A stretch of 64,000 nt of DNA from Ectothiorhodosinus mongolicus (GTDB lineage: Bacteria > Pseudomonadota > Gammaproteobacteria > Ectothiorhodospirales > Ectothiorhodospiraceae): the NCBI RefSeq assembly GCF_022406875.1, contig NZ_CP023018.1, positions 1,665,214-1,729,213 of the forward strand, given 5' to 3'. Positions 25,478 to 36,752 of this stretch are shown one piece after another; the stretch's first letter is position 1; each line of letters begins with the position of its first letter. The translations under genes were made by a program, and so were the position numbers. The notes under the pieces were generated by a model. That model was not told the DNA's origin. It saw only the letters and a program-made list of their open reading frames with translations, and ran no database searches.

Positions 25478-28400
25478 GCGGCTTTGCGCTCGGGTTCAGG
25501 GCGCAGGATGCTCAACATATCCGCAACCGCCTGAATACGCTTATCAAGATCCGGCAGGGGCTGGGTGAAGCGCAGCTTGGTGGGGCCATCGAGGGCATAG
25601 CGCGTCGGCGCTGTCTGTAATAGCTGAATGACGCTTTGTGCATCCACCGGGGGCTGGTCTTGGAAAATCAGCCGGCCTCCCGCAGCGCCCATTTCCAGCT
25701 TACGCACCCCCAAGGGCGCTAGCTGCTGGCGCAGGCGCGCTGAAGCCATGAGATGTTTAGCGGGAGGCGGCAGCAGGCCAAAGCGATCAATCAACTCCAC
25801 CTCCAGCTCGCGCAGGCCATCTTCATCGACACAAGCCGAGATACGCTTATAAAGAATCAAGCGTACGTGCACATCGGGAACGTAATCTTCCGGAAGTAGG
25901 GCGGGTAGGCCGAGCTCAACCTCGGTACTGTCACTGCCCATACGCGAAAGATCAGGCAGTTGACCGCTTTGTAGCGCCTTAACGGCTCGCTCCAATAAAT
26001 CGTTATACAGGCTAAAGCCCACTTCTTGGATTTGTCCGCTTTGCTCTTCACCCAAAAGCTCACCGGCGCCGCGAATCTCTAAATCATGGCTAGCCAAGGT
26101 AAAGCCCACGCCGAGCTCACCTAAAGACTCAATCGCCTCCAGACGTTTGACCGCATCTTTGGTCATGGCCGAGGGGTGTGGCGTCAGTAAATAAGCATAA
26201 GCGCGGTGATGACTGCGGCCAACGCGACCGCGCAGCTGATGCAGCTGCGACAGGCCCAGCTTATCGGCGCGATCCATAATAATGGTATTGGCCGTAGGCA
26301 CATCAATACCGGACTCGATAATGGTGGTACATACAAGGATATTGAAGCGTCGGTGATAAAAATCCAGCATCACCCGCTCCAGGTCCTTCTCGCGCATTTG
26401 TCCGTGGGCAATCCCAATACGTGCCTCAGGCATGAGCTCGGCCAACTGCCGGGCACGCCGCTCAATGCTTTGCACTTCATTGTGCAGAAAATAGACTTGC
26501 CCGCCGCGGCGCATCTCGCGCCAGCAAGCCTCCTGCACCAAGGCATCACTGTCTTGCGAAACAAAGGTTTTGATGGCCAGGCGCTCACCCGGCGGCGTGG
26601 CGATAATCGATAAATCGCGCAGACCCGCCAAGGCCATGTTCAGCGTCCGTGGGATGGGTGTAGCGGTTAAGGTCAATAAGTCCACTTCGGCGCGCAATGC
26701 CTTGAGTTTTTCCTTATGGCGCACACCAAAGCGCTGCTCTTCATCGATGATCACCAAGCCTAAGTTTTTAAACTCAAGCATGCCCTGTATGAGCTTATGG
26801 GTGCCGATGACGATATCCACCTTGCCCTCAGCCAAGCCCTGCATCACGACTTTTTGTTCTTTGGCGCTACCAAAACGCGATAAGGACTCAATGCGCACCG
26901 GCCAATCGGCAAAGCGATCGCGGAAATTCTGTTCATGTTGCTGCGCCAGTAGCGTGGTGGGCACCAAGACCGCCACCTGACTGCCGCCTTGCACCGCGAC
27001 AAAGGCGGCGCGCATCGCCACCTCAGTTTTGCCAAAGCCCACATCTCCGCAGACCACGCGATCCATGGGCTGTGTACTTTGCATGTCGGCAATGACAGCG
27101 CGAATCGCTTCGGCTTGATCCGGCGTCTCTTCAAACGGGAAAGCTTCGGTAAAGGCCTGGTAGTCGTGTTCGCTGAGGGCATGGGCATGACCTTGGCGCG
27201 CCGCGCGTCGGGCATGAATTTCCAATAACTCGGCGGCCACATCATGGGCTTTTTCCGCGGCTTTGCGCCGTGCTTTGCTCCATTGCTCGCTGCCCAGTTT
27301 ATGCAGCGGCGCATGTTCGGGATCAGACCCGGTATAGCGGCTAATGAGATGTAAAGCGCTCACCGGCACATACAGTTTGTCACCGCCGGCGTATTCCAAC
27401 ATCAAGTATTCCGTGACCTGGCCGCCGGTACTCAGGGTATTCAAGCCCAGATAACGTCCCACGCCATGTTCTTCATGAACCACCGGGGCGCTGGGATGTA
27501 AATCCGTGAGATTGCGCACAATCGCATCGGCATCGCGTGTGGGTTTTTTCTGGCGTCGCTCCTGCCGTGCTTTCTGCCCGAACAGTTCCGCCTCGGTGAT
27601 CACGGCCAGTTCTTTCTCGGGCAGATGAAAGCCGCTTTCTAAAGGCCCGATACAAAGACCCAGAGAGGCATCGCTGGCGATAAAGTCCGCCCAATGCTCG
27701 AAAACTTGCGGCCGCAGTTCTTGTTCGCGCAGGGTATCCAGCAATACCTCACGACGTCCGGCGGTCTCAGCCAAAAGCAGGCAGCGACCTTTGAGGGTGT
27801 TGAGAAAATCCCTCAAGCCGGCTGCCGACTGCGCATCGCGACCCTGTAATTGCACCTCAGGCAGGGCCTTGGATTTCTTGCCCATCAGGCGGCCACGCTG
27901 GGCCTTAGCGCGGTTTTGATAATCCCCTGGGTTTAGATACAAAGCCTCAGGCGGCAACAGCGGTCGCTCCGGATCATAGCGACGCTGCTCGTAGCGTGCT
28001 TCTAACTGCTCGTAAAACTGCTTGGCGGCGCTACCGACATCACCGATTTCGTAGATCTCCAGGTTTGCCGGCAAGTGGTCAAACAGGGTCTCTACCTGCT
28101 CGAAAAACAGCGGCAGATAATACTCGATGCCAGAAGGGGCTTGGCCCTGGCTGACCTCGCGATAAATCACGCTGACATTAGGGTCGCCAGCCAGCTGATC
28201 TCGGTAATTGGCACGAAAGCGTTTGATACTGGCTTCATTGAGTGGGAACTCATGTGCAGGCAGAAGCCGAACGGCCTCTATATGACTCAGCGATCGCTGA
28301 GTTTGCGGATCGAACAAGCGAATGGTTTCGATTTCATCATCGAGAAGATCGATGCGCAGTGGCTGTTCGCTGCCCATGGGCCAGACATCCAATAACGCAC

Positions 28401-28857
28401 CGCGCACCGCGAACTCGCCATGCGCTTGCACCTGCGAGACGCTTTGATAGCCAGCGGCGGTGAATTGCGCCAGCAAGGTGTCGCGGTCTAAACGCTCGCC
28501 AACGCTGAGGTTTAAACATTCACTGGCCAACCAGCTGCGTGGCGGCAGGCGCAGTAAAGCAGTGCTGATAGGCAGCACCAGTGCGCCGCGCTTAAGCTCA
28601 GGCAGCGCATACAGGGTTTTTAGGCGCTGCGAAATGATGTCCTCATGAGGCGAGAACACATCATAGGGTAGGGTTTCCCAGTCGGGCAGCGAGAGCACCG
28701 GTAACTGGGGATCATTCAGAAAAAACCGCAGCGCATCTCTGAGCCGCTCCGCGGCTTGTGCCCCATCCGTGATGAAGACACAAACCCCTTGGGCAGACTG
28801 CAGCTGCTGCGCTGCGGCTAGAAAACCGGCGGACCCCGGTGCTGGCGATGACGTCAT
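25474..28857 (-). CDS. mfd: Transcription-repair coupling factor Mfd
   Basis: 1127 aa, full length. A UvrB-homology N-terminal region (LSLPDWETLPYDVFSPHEDI) is followed by a CarD-like RNA-polymerase interaction domain (HEEHGVGRYLGL, YLMLEYAGGDKLYVPV) and RecG-like helicase motors (Walker A GDVGFGKTEVAMRAAF, DEEQ box IIDEEQRFGVRHKE, LTATPIPRTL). The TRCF domain is at the C-terminus. Mfd displaces stalled RNA polymerase and recruits UvrA. It is convergent with the permease gene and upstream of nothing else on its strand within 27 bp of the DUF2892 gene. Confidence 0.96.
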   Translation of the reverse strand: MTSSPAPGSAGFLAAAQQLQSAQGVCVFITDGAQAAERLRDALRFFLNDPQLPVLSLPDWETLPYDVFSPHEDIISQRLKTLYALPELKRGALVLPISTALLRLPPRSWLASECLNLSVGERLDRDTLLAQFTAAGYQSVSQVQAHGEFAVRGALLDVWPMGSEQPLRIDLLDDEIETIRLFDPQTQRSLSHIEAVRLLPAHEFPLNEASIKRFRANYRDQLAGDPNVSVIYREVSQGQAPSGIEYYLPLFFEQVETLFDHLPANLEIYEIGDVGSAAKQFYEQLEARYEQRRYDPERPLLPPEALYLNPGDYQNRAKAQRGRLMGKKSKALPEVQLQGRDAQSAAGLRDFLNTLKGRCLLLAETAGRREVLLDTLREQELRPQVFEHWADFIASDASLGLCIGPLESGFHLPEKELAVITEAELFGQKARQERRQKKPTRDADAIVRNLTDLHPSAPVVHEEHGVGRYLGLNTLSTGGQVTEYLMLEYAGGDKLYVPVSALHLISRYTGSDPEHAPLHKLGSEQWSKARRKAAEKAHDVAAELLEIHARRAARQGHAHALSEHDYQAFTEAFPFEETPDQAEAIRAVIADMQSTQPMDRVVCGDVGFGKTEVAMRAAFVAVQGGSQVAVLVPTTLLAQQHEQNFRDRFADWPVRIESLSRFGSAKEQKVVMQGLAEGKVDIVIGTHKLIQGMLEFKNLGLVIIDEEQRFGVRHKEKLKALRAEVDLLTLTATPIPRTLNMALAGLRDLSIIATPPGERLAIKTFVSQDSDALVQEACWREMRRGGQVYFLHNEVQSIERRARQLAELMPEARIGIAHGQMREKDLERVMLDFYHRRFNILVCTTIIESGIDVPTANTIIMDRADKLGLSQLHQLRGRVGRSHHRAYAYLLTPHPSAMTKDAVKRLEAIESLGELGVGFTLASHDLEIRGAGELLGEEQSGQIQEVGFSLYNDLLERAVKALQSGQLPDLSRMGSDSTEVELGLPALLPEDYVPDVHVRLILYKRISACVDEDGLRELEVELIDRFGLLPPPAKHLMASARLRQQLAPLGVRKLEMGAAGGRLIFQDQPPVDAQSVIQLLQTAPTRYALDGPTKLRFTQPLPDLDKRIQAVADMLSILRPEPERKAA

Positions 28858-28884
28858 GCGATTACGGGCCCACCCACAGCAGGC

Positions 28885-29073
28885 TTACTCCTTTTCGGTG
28901 GTGCTGAAATTAAACAGGGTATATGCCGGGCAAAAGCGAATAAAGCCGGTGGCAATAGGGATTAATCCCAGCCAACCCCAGTTGGTTTGCGGGCCGATAA
29001 ACACCAGGGAGATCAAGCCCAGGCCGACAACAATGCGAATTAAGCGATCAGTACCACCAACATTAGCATTCAT
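28885..29073 (-). CDS. DUF2892 small inner-membrane protein
   Basis: 62 aa. MNANVGGTDRLIRIVVGLGLI is the DUF2892 start, followed by a second hydrophobic stretch (GLIPIATGFIRFCPAYTLF); two membrane helices are likely. Members of this family occur alone or fused to rhodanese domains (YgaP-type); the biochemical role is unknown. It lies 27 bp upstream of mfd on the same strand; cotranscription is possible but not shown. Confidence 0.8.
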   Translation of the reverse strand: MNANVGGTDRLIRIVVGLGLISLVFIGPQTNWGWLGLIPIATGFIRFCPAYTLFNFSTTEKE

Positions 29074-29150
29074 GGCAACGGCTCCTGCGAATAATGAGTA
29101 AGCCTTAATATTAACACCCTCTGATCAGGTGGGTGGTTTGATCTATATCA

Positions 29151-30041
29151 TCAGGTGTCCTGGCGCGCATCCAGATAGCGTTGGTTTAAGTCGCTATAAG
29201 CATCAATGCGCCGATCGCGCAAGAACGGCCAAATACGGCGCACTTGTTCGCTGCGCGCCAAGGAGATGTCGGTGACGATAATGGCCTCGTCATCACTGGG
29301 CGCTTGCGCCAGCATTTCGCCTTGCGGTCCACACACAAAGCTACTGCCCCAAAACAGGCTCCCGCCGCTGCTGTCGGAAGGATCGGCTTCAAAGCCCACG
29401 CGATTACACACCAAAGTATGCAGACCATTGGCAATGGCATGACCGCGTTGCACGGTGATCCAGGCCTCACGCTGACGTTGCTGTTCCACGTCGGTATCGC
29501 TGGGGTCCCAGCCGATGGCCGTGGGATAAATCAGCAGCTCCGCGCCCGCCATCGCCATCAAGCGCGCCGCTTCGGGAAACCACTGATCCCAACACACCAA
29601 GACGCCCAGGCGGCCGATACTGGTTTGGATGGGCTGGAATCCTAAGTCTCCGGGCGTAAAGTAAAACTTCTCGTAATAGCCCGGATCGTCCGGGATGTGC
29701 ATCTTGCGATAAATCCCGGCGATGCTGCCGTCACTCTCTAAAACCACCGCTGTATTGTGATAAAGCCCCGGTGCGCGCCGCTCAAAAAGCGAGGCGACAA
29801 TGACAATGCCATGCTGCAATGCTTTCTTGGAAAGAATTTCTGTAGTCGGGCCCGGAATCGGCTCGGCCAGATCGAAAATATGCGGATCCTCGGTCTGACA
29901 AAAATACGGGCCGGTATGCAATTCCTGCAACACCACCAAGCGCACTTCTTGCTCAGCAGCGCGATCGATGGCTTTCAGAGTTTTATCCAGATTAGCGTGA
30001 ATATCATCGCTGTTTTGTTGCTGGATCAGCGCAGTACGCAT
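29151..30041 (-). CDS. aguB: N-carbamoylputrescine amidase
   Basis: 296 aa nitrilase-superfamily enzyme that hydrolyses N-carbamoylputrescine to putrescine, CO2 and ammonia. The Glu-Lys-Cys triad is visible: Glu in VLQELHTGPYF, Lys in YRKMHIPDDPGYYEKFYF, Cys in VLVCWDQWFPEAARL. The motif PDDPGYYEKFYFTPGD and the FCQ region are typical of AguB rather than other nitrilases. Agmatine deiminase (aguA), its usual partner, is not adjacent. A tRNA-Leu gene lies 27 bp upstream on the same strand. Confidence 0.9.
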   Translation of the reverse strand: MRTALIQQQNSDDIHANLDKTLKAIDRAAEQEVRLVVLQELHTGPYFCQTEDPHIFDLAEPIPGPTTEILSKKALQHGIVIVASLFERRAPGLYHNTAVVLESDGSIAGIYRKMHIPDDPGYYEKFYFTPGDLGFQPIQTSIGRLGVLVCWDQWFPEAARLMAMAGAELLIYPTAIGWDPSDTDVEQQRQREAWITVQRGHAIANGLHTLVCNRVGFEADPSDSSGGSLFWGSSFVCGPQGEMLAQAPSDDEAIIVTDISLARSEQVRRIWPFLRDRRIDAYSDLNQRYLDARQDT

Positions 30042-30068
30042 GTCTCACACCATAGCGATCGGTGAAGA

Positions 30069-30155
30069 TGGTGCCGGGAGCGAGAATCGAACTCGCACTC
30101 CCTCGCGGGAACCGGATTTTGAGTCCGGCGCGTCTACCAGTTCCGCCATCCCGGC
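30069..30155 (-). tRNA. tRNA-Leu, anticodon CAA
   Basis: 87 nt including an encoded CCA. Read on the minus strand: acceptor GCCGGGA pairs with TCCCGGC, D-arm GGCGGAACTGGTAGACGC, anticodon stem CCGGA/TCCGG with loop CTCAAAA (anticodon CAA, codon UUG), a long variable arm (TTCCCGCGAGGGA) typical of class II tRNAs, and T-loop GTTCGATTC. This matches tRNA-Leu. Confidence 0.96.
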
Positions 30156-30297
30156 TTGAATGGGGCCGGCAAGTATAGCGCCTACGTTGCGGGAGTCCAA
30201 GCACGTAAAGCGAGTTTTTCGGGTAAACTGCTCCCATGCCTTTTAAGGGCTCGCCCGGAAGGCAGGTGGCGTCGGGTAACCCGAGTTCGGAGCATGC

Positions 30298-30651
30298 ATG
30301 GATATTTCAATCAACGAAGAGTCAGGCGCGCGGGTGGTACACATCAGTGGCCGCGTCGACAGCAGCACCTCGCCTCAGTTAGATCAGGCCCTGAAAGAGT
30401 GTTTCGCTGGTGATTCACAGAGTCCTTTGGTATTGGACTTTGCCGAGGTCAGTTTCCTCTCCAGTGCTGGGCTTCGCATCTTACTGCTGGCTGCCAAGGC
30501 CGCCCGGCAGCAACACTTGAATCTGGCTATTTGCAGTCTGATTCCGCCGATTCAAGAGATATTCGAGATGAGCGGCTTTATGGGCATTATGGATGTGCAC
30601 GCCGATAGACAACAGGCGCTAACCGCCTTGGCTGGTTCTAAAAGCTCATGA
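30298..30651 (+). CDS. STAS-domain protein, anti-sigma factor antagonist type
   Basis: 117 aa single STAS domain (SpoIIAA/RsbV-like). Seen: MDISINEESGARVVHISGRVDSSTSP and the phosphorylatable-Ser region VSFLSSAGLRILLLA. Such proteins bind anti-sigma factor kinases and are switched by Ser phosphorylation; no kinase or phosphatase lies nearby. The stop overlaps the acetolactate decarboxylase start by ATGA, so the two are translated together, an unusual pairing. The target is unknown. Confidence 0.88.
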   Translation: MDISINEESGARVVHISGRVDSSTSPQLDQALKECFAGDSQSPLVLDFAEVSFLSSAGLRILLLAAKAARQQHLNLAICSLIPPIQEIFEMSGFMGIMDVHADRQQALTALAGSKSS

Positions 30652-31358
30652 GTCGCAAGGGTTCCAGCTTGTACATCTCGGCGCCCGTGAATGCGCTGGT
30701 CGAGGGTTTGTATCGTGAGGACACCCTGGTGCGCGATATCCTCGAGCAAGGTGATTTTGGCATCGGCACCTTCAATGATCTGGATGGTGAGATGGTGGTC
30801 GTCGATGGGCGGGTCTATCAACTGCGAGCCGATGGCCTATCTCATGATGTGCCCGATGAGGCGCGCACGCCGTTCGCCTGTGTGACTTTTTTCCGTCCCT
30901 ATAGTTTTGAGGATCTCGATCAGCCGCTGGATTATGCCCAGCTCATCGATATCTTGGATCGTATGGTGCCCTCTAAAAATATGCTCTATGCCATTCGCCT
31001 CGAGGGTCATTTTGACTATGTGCGCACCCGATCGGTGCCCCGTCAAGACGCCTACAAGCCGCTGGTGGAAGTCACGCGAGAGCAACCCGAGTTCGAGTTC
31101 GAGAACGTCCGCGGCACCATGGTGGGGTTTTGGACGCCGGATTTTCTCAGTTCAGTGGCCGTGCCCGGCTATCACCTGCATTTTCTCACTGAAGATTGCC
31201 AGCGCGGCGGTCATTTACTGACCTGTAAGCCGCATGGCATCCGCGTCTCCTTGCAGCATATGCCGAATATTCAATTAGGCCTGCCGATGACATTGGATTA
31301 TCTGACCCAAGGTTTTGACCGCGATATCCAAGCCGACCTCAATGAGGCTGAGCACTGA
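30648..31358 (+). CDS. Alpha-acetolactate decarboxylase
   Basis: 236 aa. Converts alpha-acetolactate to acetoin. The zinc-site pattern H-x-H-x10-H is present in YHLHFLTEDCQRGGHLL, matching the His194/196/207 spacing of the Brevibacillus enzyme; the Glu-containing region GTFNDLDGEMVVVDG and RLEGHFDYVRTRSV are also typical. No acetolactate synthase (budB/alsS) or butanediol dehydrogenase is adjacent, so it may drain surplus acetolactate from branched-chain amino acid synthesis. It is coupled to the STAS gene and lies 9 bp before queA. Confidence 0.9.
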   Translation: MSRKGSSLYISAPVNALVEGLYREDTLVRDILEQGDFGIGTFNDLDGEMVVVDGRVYQLRADGLSHDVPDEARTPFACVTFFRPYSFEDLDQPLDYAQLIDILDRMVPSKNMLYAIRLEGHFDYVRTRSVPRQDAYKPLVEVTREQPEFEFENVRGTMVGFWTPDFLSSVAVPGYHLHFLTEDCQRGGHLLTCKPHGIRVSLQHMPNIQLGLPMTLDYLTQGFDRDIQADLNEAEH

Positions 31359-31367
31359 TCCATCCCC

Positions 31368-33522
<2,155 letters not shown>

Positions 33523-33548
33523 TGCCCGCTTTTCTCACGGAGGCTGGC

Positions 33549-33878
33549 ATGAACTTTCTGATTTCTGACGCCTATGCTCAGCAAGGCGGCGCCGCCGGCG
33601 GCGGTTTCATCGAATTTTTGATCATGATTGTGATCTTCTTCGCGATTATGTACTTCCTCATCATTCGTCCGCAGAGCAAGCGCGCCAAAGAGCACAAGTC
33701 CATGGTCGATGCCCTGTCCAAGGGTGATGAAATCGTCACCAATGGCGGTTTGGTGGGTAAGGTCACACAAGTGCATGAGAACTTCATCAAGGTGGAAATC
33801 TCTGAGGGTTTGCAAGTGGGCGTCCAGCGTCAGTCTGTGGCCACCGTGCTGCCCAAGGGCACGATGAAGGACATCTAA
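33549..33878 (+). CDS. yajC: Sec translocase accessory subunit YajC
   Basis: 109 aa from ATG 33549 with GGAGG six bases upstream. One membrane helix (FIEFLIMIVIFFAIMYFLII) followed by RPQSKRAKEHKSMV and a small cytoplasmic domain (GDEIVTNGGLVGKV). YajC associates with SecDF. The frame extends upstream to 33468 inside tgt, which is not used. It precedes secD by nine bases. Confidence 0.95.
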   Translation: MNFLISDAYAQQGGAAGGGFIEFLIMIVIFFAIMYFLIIRPQSKRAKEHKSMVDALSKGDEIVTNGGLVGKVTQVHENFIKVEISEGLQVGVQRQSVATVLPKGTMKDI

Positions 33879-33887
33879 AGCGCCGTA

Positions 33888-35747
33888 ATGAATCGTTATC
33901 CTGCCTGGAAATATCTGCTGATTATCGCAGCGGTCGTCTTCGGCCTGCTGTATGCCTTGCCGAATCTGTACCCCGAGGACCCGGTGGTGCAAGTGGCGCA
34001 TCCCATTGCCGAAGTGGTGGATGCCGATACGCAGTTGCAGATTCGCGGCATTCTCGAGGGCCGTGGCGTCGAAGCCAAGGCCTATGAGTTTGATGGCGCC
34101 CAGTTTCAGGTGCGCTTTGAAACCACCGACGAACAGCTGCGCGCCGCCGATATCTTGCGCACCGCCATGGGGGATTTATCCATTGGCCTGAATCTAGCGC
34201 CGGCAACGCCCGGTTGGCTAGCAGCGATCAATGCCCGGCCCATGGCCTTGGGTCTGGATTTGCGGGGCGGCGTCCACTTTCTTATGGAAGTCGATATGGA
34301 TGCCGTGGGCGATAATATCGCTGAGCGCTACGCCAGTGAGTTCCGTACGATTTTGCGTGAGGAAACCACCCGCTATCTAACGATCGAGCGCGATGGTCAA
34401 ACAGTGTTGGCTCGCTTTGATGATGCGCAGCGGCGTGATGAGGCCTTGAATGTGGTGCGTCGCGAATACCGCGGTGATCTGGATTTTGCCACGCGTCAGG
34501 CCGGACCGGTTTATTTGATTGTCGCTAACATCAGTCGCGACCAAATGGATATTCAGCGGCGCCTAGCGGTGCAGCAAAACATCACCACCCTGCGCAACCG
34601 CGTCGATGAATTGGGTGTGGCCGAACCGGTGATTCAACAGCAAGGGGAGAACCGTATCGTCGTGCAACTCCCCGGTGTTCAGGATACCGCTCGCGCCAAA
34701 GAGATTTTGGGTGCCACGGCAACCTTGGAGTTTCGGTTGGTCGATGAGGGCAATGATCCCTTCGAAGCCCAAGCGACCGGGCGCGTGCCCGCCAACTCGC
34801 GGTTGTATTTCGAGCGCGATGGCTCGCCGGTATTGCTGCAGCGGCGCGTCATGCTCACCGGTGATTACATCAATGACGCCACCTCCGGTATTGCCCAAGA
34901 CTCGGGTGGCCCCGCGGTCTTTATCAATCTAGATGCTCAAGGGGCGCGTATTTTTAGCCGCGTCACCGGTGAGAATATCGGGCGCCTCATGGGCACGGTG
35001 TTCATCGAAACCGCCACCGAAACCGTGGAGCGTGATGGCGAAATGGTGCGCCAAACCACGCGCACGGAAGAGGTGATTAACGTCGCCCGTATTCAGGATC
35101 AATTGGGTCGGCGTTTTCAGATCACGGGATTGGACAGCACCCGTGAAGCCCGCAATCTGGCCTTGCTGCTGCGTGCCGGGGCGTTGGCCGCGCCCATGAG
35201 TATTATTGAGGAACGCACGGTGGGTCCCAGTCTTGGTCGCGATAACATCGAACGCGGCTTTAACTCCGTGGTGATCGGCTTTATTTTGGTCTTGTTGTTT
35301 ATGGCGATTTATTACCGAATCTTCGGAGTGGTTGCCAATGTCGCCTTGGCGCTGAATCTGGTGTTGATCATCGCCATTCTCTCGTTGTTGCAAGCGACGC
35401 TCACCCTGCCGGGTATTGCCGGTATCGTCTTGACCGTGGGTATGGCGGTGGATGCCAACGTGCTGATTTTTGAGCGTATTCGTGAAGAGCTGCGCAATGG
35501 GAATTCACCCCAGGCAGCGATTCAAGGAGGCTATGCGAACGCGCTCTCCACCATTGTGGATGCCAACATCACGACCTTGATCGCGGCTTTGGTGCTGTTC
35601 CTATTTGGTACCGGGCCCATCAAAGGCTTTGCCATCACCTTGTCGATTGGCATTCTCGTGTCCATGTTCACCGCGCTCGTGGTGACCCGCGGTATGATTA
35701 ACCTGATCTACGGGCGCCGCCGGCGTCTGCAGAAACTGGCGATTTGA
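33888..35747 (+). CDS. secD: Protein translocase subunit SecD
   Basis: 619 aa. The first membrane helix (WKYLLIIAAVVFGLLYALPNLY) is followed by the large periplasmic P1 domain with GLDLRGGVHFLMEVD and ISRDQMDIQ and by five more helices near the C-terminus, with GFILVLLFMAIYYRIFG, the TVGMAVDANVLIFERIREE motif (proton-relay Asp) and KGFAITLSIGILVSMFTALVVTR (split). It uses the proton gradient to pull preproteins through SecYEG. It is followed by secF after 10 bp. Confidence 0.97.
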   Translation: MNRYPAWKYLLIIAAVVFGLLYALPNLYPEDPVVQVAHPIAEVVDADTQLQIRGILEGRGVEAKAYEFDGAQFQVRFETTDEQLRAADILRTAMGDLSIGLNLAPATPGWLAAINARPMALGLDLRGGVHFLMEVDMDAVGDNIAERYASEFRTILREETTRYLTIERDGQTVLARFDDAQRRDEALNVVRREYRGDLDFATRQAGPVYLIVANISRDQMDIQRRLAVQQNITTLRNRVDELGVAEPVIQQQGENRIVVQLPGVQDTARAKEILGATATLEFRLVDEGNDPFEAQATGRVPANSRLYFERDGSPVLLQRRVMLTGDYINDATSGIAQDSGGPAVFINLDAQGARIFSRVTGENIGRLMGTVFIETATETVERDGEMVRQTTRTEEVINVARIQDQLGRRFQITGLDSTREARNLALLLRAGALAAPMSIIEERTVGPSLGRDNIERGFNSVVIGFILVLLFMAIYYRIFGVVANVALALNLVLIIAILSLLQATLTLPGIAGIVLTVGMAVDANVLIFERIREELRNGNSPQAAIQGGYANALSTIVDANITTLIAALVLFLFGTGPIKGFAITLSIGILVSMFTALVVTRGMINLIYGRRRRLQKLAI

Positions 35748-35757
35748 GGCAAGTCCC

Positions 35758-36696
35758 ATGCAACTGAACTTTGCCAATGCCAATATCAACTTCCTGGGTC
35801 AGCGTCGCATCGCGATGGTGATCTCAGGCCTATTACTGCTGGCCTCGGTGTTGTTTCTGATCTTTCGCGGGCTGAACTTTGGCATCGACTTCACCGGCGG
35901 TACTTTGGTGGAAGTGGGTTATCCCGAGCCAGTGGCTTTAGAAGAGGTCCGCGACCAATTGGAAGAGGGCGGTTACGGCCGCGCTACGGTGCAATACTTC
36001 GGTACTTCCCGCGATGTGTTGATTCGTTTAGCGCCGCGTGAGGGTCAAAATACCGCTGATCTATCCGAGGGTGTGTTGCGTGTGTTGCGTTCTGGCGGTC
36101 CTGAGGGCGTGGAACTGCGCCGTGTCGAATTTGTCGGTCCCCAGGTGGGCGAAGAGCTGCGCGAAAAAGGCGGTCTGGCCATGATCTATGCGCTGTTTGG
36201 TATTTTGATCTATGTGGCCTTGCGCTTTGAATGGCGCTTTTCTTTGGGTTCGGTAGCGGCTTTGGTGCATGACGTGGTTATCACTTTGGGCATTTTCTCG
36301 GCGCTTTGGTTGGAGTTTGATTTGGCAGTGCTGGCAGCCATTTTGGCGGTGATCGGCTACTCGTTGAACGACACCATTGTGGTCTATGACCGCATTCGCG
36401 AGAACTTCCGCAAGCTGCGCAAAGACGCCGCTGAGACGGTCATGAATAAGTCGGTGAATCAGGTTTTGGCACGCACCATCGTCACCAGTGCCACGACCTT
36501 GTTGGTGTTGCTGTGTTTGTATTTTCTAGGCGGCGCGGTGATTCAAAACTTCGCCCTAGCGCTGATCATCGGCGTGATCGTCGGTACCTACTCATCGATC
36601 TACGTGGCGGCAGCGGCGGCCTTGATGCTGGGTGTCGACCGCAAAGTCTTGCTGCCGGTGAAGAAAGAAGGCGAAGAGTTCGACAGCCTGCCTTAG
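35758..36696 (+). CDS. secF: Protein translocase subunit SecF
   Basis: 312 aa. FGIDFTGGTLVEVGYP after the first helix, then five C-terminal helices with GYSLNDTIVVYDRIRENFRK (family motif with conserved Asp) and TSATTLLVLLCLYFLGG. Forms the SecDF-YajC complex with the two preceding genes. It converges on suhB; the 56-bp gap contains an imperfect GTGCGG/CCGCGCAC stem but no clear T-tract. Confidence 0.97.
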   Translation: MQLNFANANINFLGQRRIAMVISGLLLLASVLFLIFRGLNFGIDFTGGTLVEVGYPEPVALEEVRDQLEEGGYGRATVQYFGTSRDVLIRLAPREGQNTADLSEGVLRVLRSGGPEGVELRRVEFVGPQVGEELREKGGLAMIYALFGILIYVALRFEWRFSLGSVAALVHDVVITLGIFSALWLEFDLAVLAAILAVIGYSLNDTIVVYDRIRENFRKLRKDAAETVMNKSVNQVLARTIVTSATTLLVLLCLYFLGGAVIQNFALALIIGVIVGTYSSIYVAAAAALMLGVDRKVLLPVKKEGEEFDSLP

Positions 36697-36752
36697 TGCG
36701 GCGGGCTTATTTCCGCGCACTCAGGCGTTTGCGGCGGGTTTGGCTCCCGAGA

